Source of the DNA: Lepidodermella squamata
Taxonomy: Eukaryota; Gastrotricha
Assembly: GCA_047495785.1 (NCBI GenBank)
Contig: JBLDXI010000050.1
Span: 186,001 to 250,000, forward strand
Length of the DNA: 64,000 nt
Reading direction: 5' to 3'
A program made the position numbers and the translations under genes. Of this stretch, positions 43,850 to 55,042 are shown piece by piece. The first letter of the stretch is position 1. Each line of letters begins with the position of its first letter. The notes beneath the pieces were generated by a model, which did not search any database, was not told the DNA's origin, and worked only from the letters and a program-made list of their open reading frames with translations.

Positions 43850-46581
43850 TTACCATAATGAAATAACAAGAACAACATTCGTTAAGAAGAAGCTTGCAAC
43901 TATCGCATTTGCATTTGATTTTTTAGCGTTTTTTGTGTCTGCTCCAGTTCCAGATACTTCCGTATCGATTTTACCACCTGGCGATGCGGTAGCTGCTACT
44001 TCAGTTGGGGAGGCATTCATTTTCAGCAAATTCACTTGCCCAAGTCTGTTTGAGCTTAGTCCAGTAAGAAGCTCGACAGCCTTTCTCTTCAATACATCCA
44101 CTGCCTCTGAAATTTTAGCCGCGATTTGATCCTCAGTCAATTGCGTCAGACTCCTCAGGGCCACGATATAGTCTGCTATGATGCTGCCCTTTCTGAACTT
44201 CAGAATTTGGACGCTCAGGATTGTTCCGTTCGTCGATGAAATGACGAGTTTTTCAATTGCTGGTGTCACGTACTGGGCAAGGGCATTGAAGGTGCCCGAA
44301 TTGGGGTCATCCAAAGCTTTATCCCATGGTTCTGACGAGACAACAAGATTCGACCCTGGAATTGTCAAATTCTCCCCAATTATGCTCATATTCATCAGTA
44401 ACTGATAGGAATAAGTCGCAGCTACGGTCGGCACTTGAGTTGAAGTCGTAGTCGTTGGGCCGTTTGTAGTTGAGGAGTTCGAATTCGAATAGAACTTGAC
44501 CTGATACAGGTAAGGGGCTCTTCGATACCCTGGGATGTCTCTAAGAAAATTCGCTCCAACGCCGTAGCGTAGATTCCCGCTTATGTCATGGAAATTCGGG
44601 ATATCTTTCGAGAAAACCGGATATACAGTTCCGTTGGCTTGACAGTAGATACGAAATGAAGTTCCTGCTTTCTCAATTGTCAGAATCTCCGCAGCATTCG
44701 GAAAGGCACATCCTCTAACATTTTCCGCTGTTATTTGAGTAGTCGAAAAGTTGCTAGGTGTTGATGCGGCTGATAGGGTGAAACTTCCGAGATTCATTCG
44801 CCAAATGACAACAAGGCCAGATATTTGGGACCAGTTTACATTGTACGCGTTCTCAGTTTTATCGACCGCTTGGTCAACATTGACACTAATTTGGTCGGCT
44901 AGCATGTAGAAATCAAGATCGCCCGTATGGGAATCTGCTGTCACGTGATACTCGATGTGCCAGTCGATTTTAGGCGAAAAAGTCTGGAAATGAGAGATGG
45001 AAATTCGAAAGCAGCTTATTTTTGAACTTGTTTTCCTGTTTCGATTTCCCCCAATTTTTATTTATTTACCTGTGAACTCCAAACACTGCCGTATTTCCCG
45101 AATGTAGCAAGCCGTATTGTCATACCATTTTCCGTTATCACTGCGGAACCTCTCACGTACTGTGTATCTAACATTAAAAACGAAACCTAAAATAGTGTGA
45201 TTTTAATTAAAGAACTTACAGAAATTTGCGATGTTTATTGAAAGGGATTCATCGTACGTCCATGGAACATTCGTGGAAGCTTTGACAATCGATTGAATGG
45301 CTGGAAAAAAATTAGGTAAAATGAGCTTTTCAATAAACTGCTTACTTCTCAAGCAGTGCTCATAGCAAACCGAAACATGATCTTGTCGATAGAATGCCGT
45401 ATTGAAATATTTGAGACAGCCGAGTTTGCCTTCAAAACCTGTGTCATTGCTTTGAAAAATACTTATAGCTGGGAATGTGAACTGGATTAGAAGTCCTTAC
45501 CTTTTCCCGACGATAAGGCTTAACTGCTGGTCGTTGGGTAAGGCCCAATTTTGTTTTGTTTTAATAGTGACCAAACCAGCTCCACCTCCTACCATTATGA
45601 CGTTGATACTCGTGTTGTTGATACAGGAGACGAGGACAAAAGTCCACTGATGTGGGACGTTGATTTTTACATTGGCTTGAAATGCCTCTGAACCACGCAA
45701 TAAGGTGATTTTCTGCTGTGTCGCGTCGTAGGACATCGTGATGTCAGGACCATTAGGTGTGTCGATCGTCCAAACCTGGCCAGATAAATCAGGCTTCATG
45801 AAAATACCAAGACTCCATTGCTGGCTGCCCTGTCCGGGAAGATTCCTTGCCACGACTTGCGAGTCATTTCGGAAGTAGTAGGTATTCAGGTTTTCCAGAG
45901 TATCGACTACAACCTCGAGGCTACTGATTCCGCTGTTCAGCGGCCTGAGATTGGTAGTGCTGGACATCGGCCAGAATGCCAGTAGATTCGAAGGCCCAGC
46001 ACCACCGCTACGGTCTCTGCAGCTGAAACTGGTCAAATCCGATATAAATTTGCCATTTAGGCAGGTTGTTTGTCGATAGACCCCTGAGTTGCACATCACC
46101 CTGATCACAGTATAGTTAGGATAGTCGATATCAGGTAACTTGGCTTGACCAGGCTGCCACGATACTTCTGAATCGTTACTCACGAAGAATTGGTCACCAG
46201 GAATCGTCCAACCAGTGATTCTACAGCTTTTCAGCTGGGATTCCGGATTTTCTAAAAATTTCAATTTTATGTCACAATTAATTCGTAAATCAAAACCAGC
46301 TCACGAAGATCAGAACAGCTGGGGACTGGATTTGACCAGTAGCCATTATCGAGGCATTTGATAGATGTCATATTCGTGGGGAAGGAGCAATTCAGCTCCA
46401 TTGTCACCCCGACCTCGAACCGCGTGGACTGTTTCGATGGGTGAACTTTTTGCACTGCGAGAAAGTCGAAGCCGTATTTTACCGTCATCGCATCCTTTGT
46501 TCCGCTCCAAGGGCATTGTTCTATTGCAAAAATGCTGGAGAAACACATTAAAAAATGCAACCCAACCCTTAGGACAATCAT
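43850..46581 (-). CDS. Sushi-LamG-SEA surface protein B1
   Basis: Six exons: 46581-46305, 46251-45501, 45449-45346, 45300-45220, 45167-45070, 44983-43850; phases as in A2; 814 residues. The ATG at 46581 is chosen because it opens a signal peptide (MIVLRVGLHFLMCFSSIFA). Then come sushi module 1 (ends YWSNPVPSC), module 2 (VMCNSGVYRQTTCLNGKF), a LamG-like domain (LLAFWPMSSTTNL.. to LGCLKYFNTAFY in exon 3), an unassigned segment, the second beta domain (LDFYMLAD), a short Thr-rich stalk, SEA with FRKGSIIADY, and a hydrophobic GPI-type tail (ASFFLTNVVLVISLW). First of three intact tandem B genes. Confidence 0.88.
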
Positions 46582-46907
46582 ATCAGATATCCTATCAGTG
46601 AAATCTTGAAAATCACGAAAAATACAAGTTGGAGAAGTTTGTTTGTAAATCATATAAAATGTGCCAACATTTGCCCAATTATTTTTGAAACCAGCGGGAA
46701 AGCGAACTGTGAAGTTCGACTCGAAATTGATTGCAAACGATGAACCTCAACAGATTTTGACATTGCTCGTTTTTTTATCAGCAATATTTTCGACATTTGG
46801 ATGAAATCAGCTGAAAATTGATTCATCTCACAAAAACTTCGTTCAAGTCATTAAGGATTGTATAAGATGCAGAAAAGGTTATAGCCAAAGAAGTACTGAG
46901 GCTCCAC

Positions 46908-49734
46908 TTAGAATAACAAAGCAATCATAGCAATCATTAGGATACTGAGAGAGTTCGTTTTAAGCATGTTCGCGTTATCAGAGATTTTGCCCAAGTCAAG
47001 CTGTCCTTTGTAAAATTTGCCAGCAGCTGTGGCTGTCTCGACAGAACGATCCATTTTCACCAGATTCACCTGTCCAAGCCGGCGGAGACTGATTCCTGAT
47101 AGAAACTCGCCAACTTTTGTCTTCATTTGATTCACAACCACTGAAACTTTATCCGCGATTTGATCCTCAGTCAGTTGGGTCAGACTCCTCAGGGCAATGA
47201 TGTAGTCAGCGATAATACTACCCTTCCTGAATTTTACTATTTTAACGCTGAGAACTGTTCCGTTCATCGTTTGGGCTGTTGAAATCATAAGATTTTCGAT
47301 TGCTGGTATCATAAACTGAGCTAGTGCTTTGAATGTCTCTGAATCGGGGTCATTTAACGATTTATCCCATGGTTCTGTCGAAATTACTGAATTGCGGCTG
47401 GGGATTGTGACATTCTCCCCTGTTATACTGATATTCATCAGCAACTGGTAGGAATAGCTCGTCGATGCTTGCAAGTTCCCAATTGAAGTTTTTGTCGTTG
47501 TCCCTAACATAGACGGCTTCGCAATTACAGCTGGTTTGGTTGTAGAATCCTTCGCGTAAGAGTAAAACTTGGCTTGCATCAGATAAGCTGGGCTTTTGAA
47601 TAATTCGGTGTCCTGAAGGTAATACGCACCAATGCCATATCGTAGATTTTCAGAAATATTTTGAAAATTGGGTATATCTTCCTGGAAAACCAGCTTCATA
47701 TCGCCGTAGCCTTGACAATATATTTGGAACTTCGTTCCTATCTTTTCGATAACCAAACCGGTAACATACGCTGGATAAGCACATTCTGGCATGACCTGAG
47801 ACTTGAGTTGAATATTCGAAATATAATCAGGGGTAGTTGAGACTGATAGGGTGATATTTCCAATCTTCAAGCTCCACGTGACAACTAGCCCGGTGATACG
47901 AGACCATTTTATGTTGTACATGTTCTCAGGGGGTTCGGTTTTATCCATTTGGACACTCGTATGATCAGCCACTACGTAGAAATCAAGCCGACCCATATCG
48001 GTCGCTGCTCCAATGTAGAACTGGATGTTCCAGTCCATTTTTGGTTTGAAAGTCTGTTATAAAAGTAGCATTGAAGTAAGAAAAAATCAAGATCCCCAGC
48101 TAAGTTTAATGCTAAGGCTAGTCTAGGGGTTTTGGCTCACGGTTTCACGAACCAGCAATCTTAACTCTATCCGGAATCCCGGGCCATCATATGAAATTTG
48201 TATGAACTAATTACTTGTGAATTCCAAACAGTGCCGTATTGCCCGACTGAGGCGATTCGTATTGACAATCCATTTTCCGTTATGACAGCTGGACCTCTCA
48301 GGTACTGTTTATCTAGCATTGCAAAATAGAACGTTTTAAAACAGCAGGCGAAGATAACAGACAAATTCTACCAAAGTTTGCGACGCTCATCGAAAATAAG
48401 TCATCGTAAGTCCAAGGGAGCCGCGAATTCGCACTGGTTAAAAACGAAGGATTTCTGATGGCTGCGGAAAGATTCCGAGATAGGAAATTAATACTAGTAA
48501 AGTTAACTCACTTGCAAGACATTGTTGGTAGTAGATCTGAGAAGGGTTGGACGGGAGATAGCTCACACTGAAATATTGGAGGCAAGCAACGCGTCCCTCG
48601 AATCCATTATTAGGGCCAGAGTCCGCCCTGAAACAAGTGAAATCTGCCATGTTAATGTTCCTTTGATAGTCCTTACTTTTTGCCGACTATGAGGCGTATT
48701 GGCTGCTCGGTGGGTGGGGACCAGTTCTCCACGGTTTGAACAGCCACTGCCCCAACTACACCACCCGTCATTGCAACATACATACTTGAATTACTAACAC
48801 AGGACACAATGAGATGGGTCCATTTCTGAGGCTGAGTTATGTTGATGCTAACAGGCAATATCTCCGAGCCACGCAAAAGTACAATTTGCTGCAATTTTGC
48901 ATCATACGCAGCACTCGTATCAACAAGATTGTTAGAGCTCAGAGTCCAGATCAACCCGGATGAGTTGAAACTGATCAAAATACCTATGCTCCACTGTTGG
49001 CTACCCTGCAAATTCGTTGCAATTAGGCTCGAGTCCTTTTTCAAGTAGTAAGGACCTCTTGCAGGGTGATCCAAGCCGTTACCTCCGACCTTCATGTTGT
49101 TGATTCCAAGAGTAAGCGGTCCAAGGTATGTATCACTTGTCGATTGCCCACCTCCGCCTGTCCGTTCGTTGCAGTTAAAATTGTTCAAATCCGGTATAAA
49201 TTTGCCATTTAAACAGGTTGTTTGTCGATAGGCCCCTGAGTTGCACATCGCCCTGATCACAGTATAGTTTGGATAGTCGATATCGGGTAACTTGGCTTGA
49301 CCAGGCTGCCACGTTGTCTCAGAATCGTTACTGACGAAGAATTGGTCACCAGGGAGCGTAACCACATTGATCCTGCAGCTATTTATTTGATTTTCAGAAA
49401 TATCTAAAAAAATATCGAAGATTTAGGTGGATACGTTTTATCATTCTTCTAGCTCACGGAATTCAGCACAACGCGAGATTTGTTTAGACCAATAACCATT
49501 GTCCAGGCATTTTATCGACGTGAAATTTGAGGAGCAATTCAGCTCTAAGATTTGACCAACTTTGAACCACATATATTGCTTTGCCGGGATTGAGAGAGAT
49601 TGAGTAAGGAAGTTAAAGCCGTAGTTCAATGTCATAAAGTTCCCATCAGTGGTTCCGTTCCATCGGCAATCTTCAGCGGCGACGAGGAAGACGCGGCCGA
49701 GAAAAGTCCACGAAACAATGAATGGTAGTAGCAT
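46908..49734 (-). CDS. Sushi-LamG-SEA surface protein B2
   Basis: Six exons: 49734-49458, 49403-48677, 48627-48512, 48461-48372, 48312-48215, 48053-46908; all junctions in phase; 817 residues. Domain order as B1. Exon 2 is 24 nt shorter than in B1 and B3 (727 versus 751): the first LamG strand, read as AYWPLT in B3, is missing in frame between GQS and TSDTYLG. The stalk is short (KDSTTKPAVIAKPS). SEA reads FRKGSIIADYI; the tail LSILMIAMIALLF is GPI-like. Head-to-tail with B1 (327-bp gap) and B3. Confidence 0.85.
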
Positions 49735-50228
49735 TTAGTTTTCTGTTTTTCTTCAATGAAATTGAGGCGAAGACAAATGGGCTACAGACATTTTAATGAT
49801 GTGTTTGTTATTATTCAGGATTCAGGTTCAAGTCATACCATAACGATATGGCAAACACGGCTGTGGAGTGCATGCGAGATACTCTGAATACTACAAGTAA
49901 CCGAATATTCTAATTAAAATTATGCAATTAAAATTCATATCAAAAATAGAATGAACTCAGAATCTATCGAGCTACTGCCGAAATATTGAATTACTCACAA
50001 TTTGGTATTTTAAATTGTTCGATTCAGGATTCCGAGCTTTTCGTTTCTCTTAGTCTTCTGTAGCTATATTCTAAAATTTTACGAACGAATGAAAATCTTT
50101 TTATTTGTCCTTATTTTCCATGAACAATTTTCCTATCGATAATTTAGAATCAAACCATCATCAATCTAACAAAGCAAAATACAAAATAAAACACAATAGG
50201 AAAAGATAACTTCGAAATGAGAAAAATT
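49735..50228. other. Intergenic B2-B3
   Basis: AT-rich; nothing recognised. Confidence 0.5.
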
Positions 50229-53200
50229 TTATGTGTGAAAGTCACTCACGGCAATCATCAAAACAACTAATAATAGGAGATTAAGATCGAGATTGTTCGC
50301 TTTTGATTTCTTCTGATTTTCTGATGCTTTAACAGCAGCTCGTATATCTTTATCGATTCTGCCGGCTGAAGATACAGTGGATGTCGACACGAGCGGAAAG
50401 GGGTCCATTTTCACTAAATTGACGTTTTCGAGTCGACTCAGACTAATTCCAGATAGTAACTCGCCAACTTTGACCTTCAATATATTCACAAGTACCGCAA
50501 CTTTGTCCGCAATTTGCTCTTCAGTCAGCTGCGTCAAACTTCTCAAGGCCACAATATAGTCAGCTACAATGCTGCCTTTTCTGAATTTCACGATTTCAAC
50601 GCTTTGAATTGACCCATTTATCGTCTGAGCCGTCGAAGTCATTATGTTCTCGATTGCCGGTAACATGAACTGGGCTAGTGCTTTGAATGTCTCTGAATTG
50701 GGGTCATCCAACGCTTTATCCCATGGTTCTGTCGAGACAACAAGATTCGAGCCTGCAATAGTCAAATTCTCCCCAGTAATACTGATATTCATCAGTAACT
50801 GATGAAAGTAATGCATTTCTCCTAATGGTAAGCTCTCGGGAGAAATTTGCGGGTTTTTAGTAGTATTAGGGCTCTCTGCTTTAGTAGAGGATCTATCACT
50901 TATAGAAGTAGGAGTATCACTTGTAGAAGATGCAGAAGCCTTGCTGGTTGCAGCCAAATTATTTTCACTCGTTGTTTTTGGAGTGGATGTGTCCAGGGTT
51001 GTAATTACAGCAGTTTTAGGTGGAGAGGTATCGATTAACGAAGTTGACGTTGTAGAAGTAGATGTAGATGAAAATGTGGATGTAGCTGTAGGTGGAGTGG
51101 CAAAGGCTGACGAAGTCGGAGTTGAAATTGAAGTTGGAGTTGAGGCTGAAGATGTAGTTGTAGATGAAGTTGTAGATGTAGATTTGGACGTAGTTTTAGG
51201 TGGAGAGGTATAGGTTGACGAAGTCGAAGTTGAAATTGAAGTTGGAGTTGTAGATTTAGATGTAGATTTAGATGTGGATGTAGTTGTAGGTGTAGAAGTT
51301 GACGAAGTCGGAGTTGAAATTGAAGTTGAAGTTGTAGATTTAGATGTAGATTTGGATGTGGATGTAGACGTGGATGCAGATGTCGATGTGGAGCTGGTTG
51401 TACTTGAATTCCTTACATAAGAATAGAATTTCACTTGATATAGGTATGCAATGCTTTGCGACGGTGCAGTGTCCATCAAATAGTAAGCCCCGACACCATG
51501 ACGCAGATCTTCACCAATGTCGTGAAAATTCGGAATGTCCTTCTGGAATACCAGATTTGCAGTTCCATTGCTTTGGCAATAAACTCGGAACGCGGTCCCA
51601 ATCTTTTCGATGGTCAACATCTCCGCAGCTCTTGGATAGGCGCATCCAGGTATAGCCTCAGCCGCGATTTGTGTATTCGAAAACTTGTCCGGGGTAGATG
51701 TAGCTGATAGCGTGAAGCTGCCAAGCTTCAAGCGCCATTGGACAACTAAGCCGGAGATTTTCGACCAGTTGACGTTGTACATATTATCAGCAGTGTCGGT
51801 TTGGAAGAGGTAGATACTAGTTTGATAGGCTAGAATGTAGAAATCAAGTCGGCCCATATCAGCAGTTGATGCAAGATAGAACTGAATATTCCAATCATCT
51901 CGGGGGCTGAAAGTCTGTTAATGATTAAAAATGAAAAAGGGTGTATTGGAAGGGTAAATAATAGTAATACATTGATTAAAAAATCTTTGCACCTCATTAA
52001 AAAATCATATCATTTCTGATGTTCTGCTAGCCGCGGCGTCCTATAGTACGTCTCATGGAGGACAGTGGTTGGGGTTTTAGTTGGTGGTAGATTTTAGCGT
52101 TAGGGTTAGGATTCGGCTCAGGACTAGGGTTGAGGGTTGAGGTTAGAGAGGTGACCTAACCCTAACCCGAGGGGTGTGGCTTCAACAGCTGTTGATGGAG
52201 CCGAGTCGAGTGTGAAATCTGGGTTTTGCGTGCAAAATACCGGACCGTTATTCGACCTTCTTTCATGAAACCTGGATACGATGATAATTGCCAATCAATA
52301 TGAGCTTACTTGTGAGTTCCAAGCACTGCCATATTGTCCGGTTGAAGTAAGTCGTATTGACATGCCATTCTCTGCTATTGAGGCTGGCCCTCTCAGGAAT
52401 TGTGTATCTATCATCATTGAAAATAGTTCATTAAAAAAAATTCCTCAATCAAAGAGTCAATACCGAAGTTGACGAGGTGTATCGACAGCGAGTCATTGTA
52501 TGCCCACGGAAGGCCTGGGTTCGCACTGTTGATAGATGATGGATATCTGACAGCTGGAGTGATAGAAATGAATAGAAAATGCAAGTCCTAATTCGAATTT
52601 GAATTTGTGAGTACATGCGACGGGCATTCAACACATATAACTTACATGAATTTCTGAACATTTTTCAGAAATTGTTGGATTTTTTCAAGAAACTAATTGA
52701 AATTATGTGTACTTATTCGATCGCTTTAATCTCTTTTTTGCTATCGGTTATGGTGGTATGTTGCATCGGCCCCGCAGAAAGAAATTGATATCTTAAAAAA
52801 TGCTGCACTTACTAGCGATGCATTGTTGATAGAGAACCAGTGCGAAGTCGACAGTAGAATAGCTTTCATTGAACAATTTTATGCACGCAATATCACCAGC
52901 GAAGCCAGCGGACCCAGCATCGGTCCTGTTAAAATCGAATAATATTGAAATTGCAACAGATAAACTGATATTAGAGTTTACTTTTTCCCGATAACGAGGT
53001 CAAGCCGCACATTAGGTAGAGCCCAGTTTTCGGTCGTTTTGACGCTAAGCGAGCCTACTCCACCTCCAGCCATAGCGACATTCACGCTTGTACTACTGAC
53101 ACAGGAAACCAGGACCAGGGTCCATTGCTTAGGGTCTGTTATGTTGAGATTTACAGACACCCTCTCAGGCCCTCGCCACAGAACAATTTGCTTCAATTTC

Positions 53201-54059
53201 GAATCATAAGCTATTGCCGTGTCATTCTTGGCTGTACCATTAATCGTCCAAATCAACCCGGGCGAGCTGAATCGGATCAAGATACTTAAGCTCCATTGTT
53301 GGCTTCCCTTACCGGGAATTCTTAATGCTACCATTCGAGAGTCATTTTTGAACGAATATGCCCCTTTTCCGACAACCGTAGTATTGACCACGACATCTAG
53401 ACTGTTCACTAAACTAGTTAGCGGTTCAAGGTAAGTATCACTAGTCAGAGGCCAGTAAGCTTTCAGATTCGATTGCCCGCTTCCACCAGCCCGTTTGTTG
53501 CAATCGAATTCGGTCAAATCAGGTATAAATTCCCCATTCAGGCAGGTTGTTTGCCGATAGGCCCCGGAGTTGCACATTGCCCGGATCACAGTGTAGTTGG
53601 GATAGTCGATATTTGGTAACTTGGCTTTGCCAGGCTGCCATGTTGTTTCAGAATCATTACTCACAAAAACCAGACTACCAGGAATTGTAGCCACATTGAT
53701 GTTACAACCTTTTATCTTGGTTCCAGGATATTCTAGGATTTAGGGAATTAATACGATTTTATGATGAGAGTTTTGAGCTCACGAAAGTCAGCACACCGAT
53801 CGATTCGTGTCGACCAGAATCCATTATCCAGGCATCTAATGGATGTAACATTCGATGAACAACTTAGCTGTGCGATGATCCCATATTTGAACCAAGCTGA
53901 TGTATTTGCCGGCAATGCAATGGATTTCGTGAGAAAGTTGTAGCCGTAGTTGACTGTCATTATGGTTGCATCGATGGTTCCGTTCCACCGACATTGTTCG
54001 AGAGCTTGAATTCTAGCTGAGAAGCAGAATATTATCAAAGCCGTTGCTGCACGAAACAT
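50229..54059 (-). CDS. Sushi-LamG-SEA surface protein B3 with long mucin-like stalk
   Basis: Six exons: 54059-53783, 53732-52982, 52925-52813, 52553-52464, 52407-52310, 51914-50229; all in phase; 1004 residues, the longest member. The architecture is as B1, but exon 6 carries a ~190-residue stalk made of STS, SKST and TPTS repeats before the SEA domain, a likely heavily O-glycosylated rod. SEA reads FRKGSIVADY. The last residues (LLLLVVLMIAVSDFHT) form a hydrophobic tail. Intron 5 contains degenerate telomere-like repeats. The exon 4 acceptor was chosen as CTCCAG (52554), which restores the TVRYPSS reading homologous to B2. Confidence 0.87.
50845..51410. repeat. Hexanucleotide-like coding repeat (stalk of B3)
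   Basis: Imperfect GTAGAT / GTTGAA / GTGGAT hexamers on the plus strand, reading Ser-Thr and Ser-Lys dipeptides on the coding strand. A related tract at 61040-61420 lies in B4, and short or no tract in B1, B2 and A2. Confidence 0.8.
52075..52170. repeat. Interstitial telomere-like repeats in B3 intron 5
   Basis: Degenerate TTAGGG units (GTTAGGGTTAGGATTCGG, CTAGGGTTGAGGGTTGAGG) followed by the reverse CTAACCCTAACCC. The homologous intron of B4 has a longer tract. Confidence 0.75.
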
Positions 54060-55042
54060 TGCAGGGAATGATAGATGATAGAGAGTTCAGGTTTAGACCA
54101 ATTTCTAGAGTTCTGTGCGAATTTCTAACGATTTGTATGCAGTTGGTTGCAATCACTCGGTGAGTGTCACGTGTTCTAGCCGCATATCTGGGGCACACGT
54201 CCAATCAAGGAAGCTCTAAAGAAATGAACGCTCGTCAGTTTTTATCTGAAACAAAACGAAAGCGTCAAATCTTGAGGGTTCTTTATGAAAGTCACGGCAT
54301 TTCTTCATTTTTTAATCCTGAACAAACTGCTTTTCTGGAGCTTATGCTGGTCCGTTTTCTGCACTGAAGCTTTGAACAAGAGAATTAATAAAGCAAACAA
54401 GGTTTTATGTTTCATGACTGAAACGCTGAAAGAGACGAAATAGGAAAGAGAATTTCGCTATTCCGCTTGGCGAATGGCTCGCACGGTTTGTACTGTCTTC
54501 ATCATTGAATAGTTCTCTCATGGTGTTTAGCTTCGCCAAGTAAATCAGCCTGCTTCTAGGACAAATCGGCACCGAAAGTGGAGAGATTTCGGATAAAAAG
54601 CCATCGCTTCCATTGTTGATATATTTGCTCTCCGGTTGTCAAAGTCAGCGGCAAAATCAGCGGCTTTCCAGCAAGTTTTGAAGTCTCAGATCATTCCACA
54701 GTATCAGTCTCCTGATAAGAAGGCGTCTTCATGGATTCCACGGCGCGGCTGATATCGAATCGGCGGTTGTCAAAAATCGGGAAAATTCAAACACTCAGTT
54801 AGCGAATCAGGCACACTTACCATATATTTATTTATGATTTTTCCTATTTCATCTCTCCAAAGCTACCTCCATCAGGACTTGACCAGGCACTGCTCCATAC
54901 CTTATTGAGAATGAATCGAATCCTGGGGATCTGCAATTCATATATATAGAGAAATAACTAAAGCGAACATGGCATTGCCTAATTGATGATCACATGTTTA
55001 TTATCACAAGCTAGTTAGTTCGATGGCGCGATGCCAGCCGGC
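54060..55042. other. Intergenic B3-MULE
   Basis: No gene recognised. A 67-codon plus-strand frame at 54164 has no domain. Confidence 0.45.

Noticed and set aside
50941-51213. Val/Asp/Glu-rich plus-strand open frame.
   Set aside because: Antisense shadow of the B3 stalk repeat.
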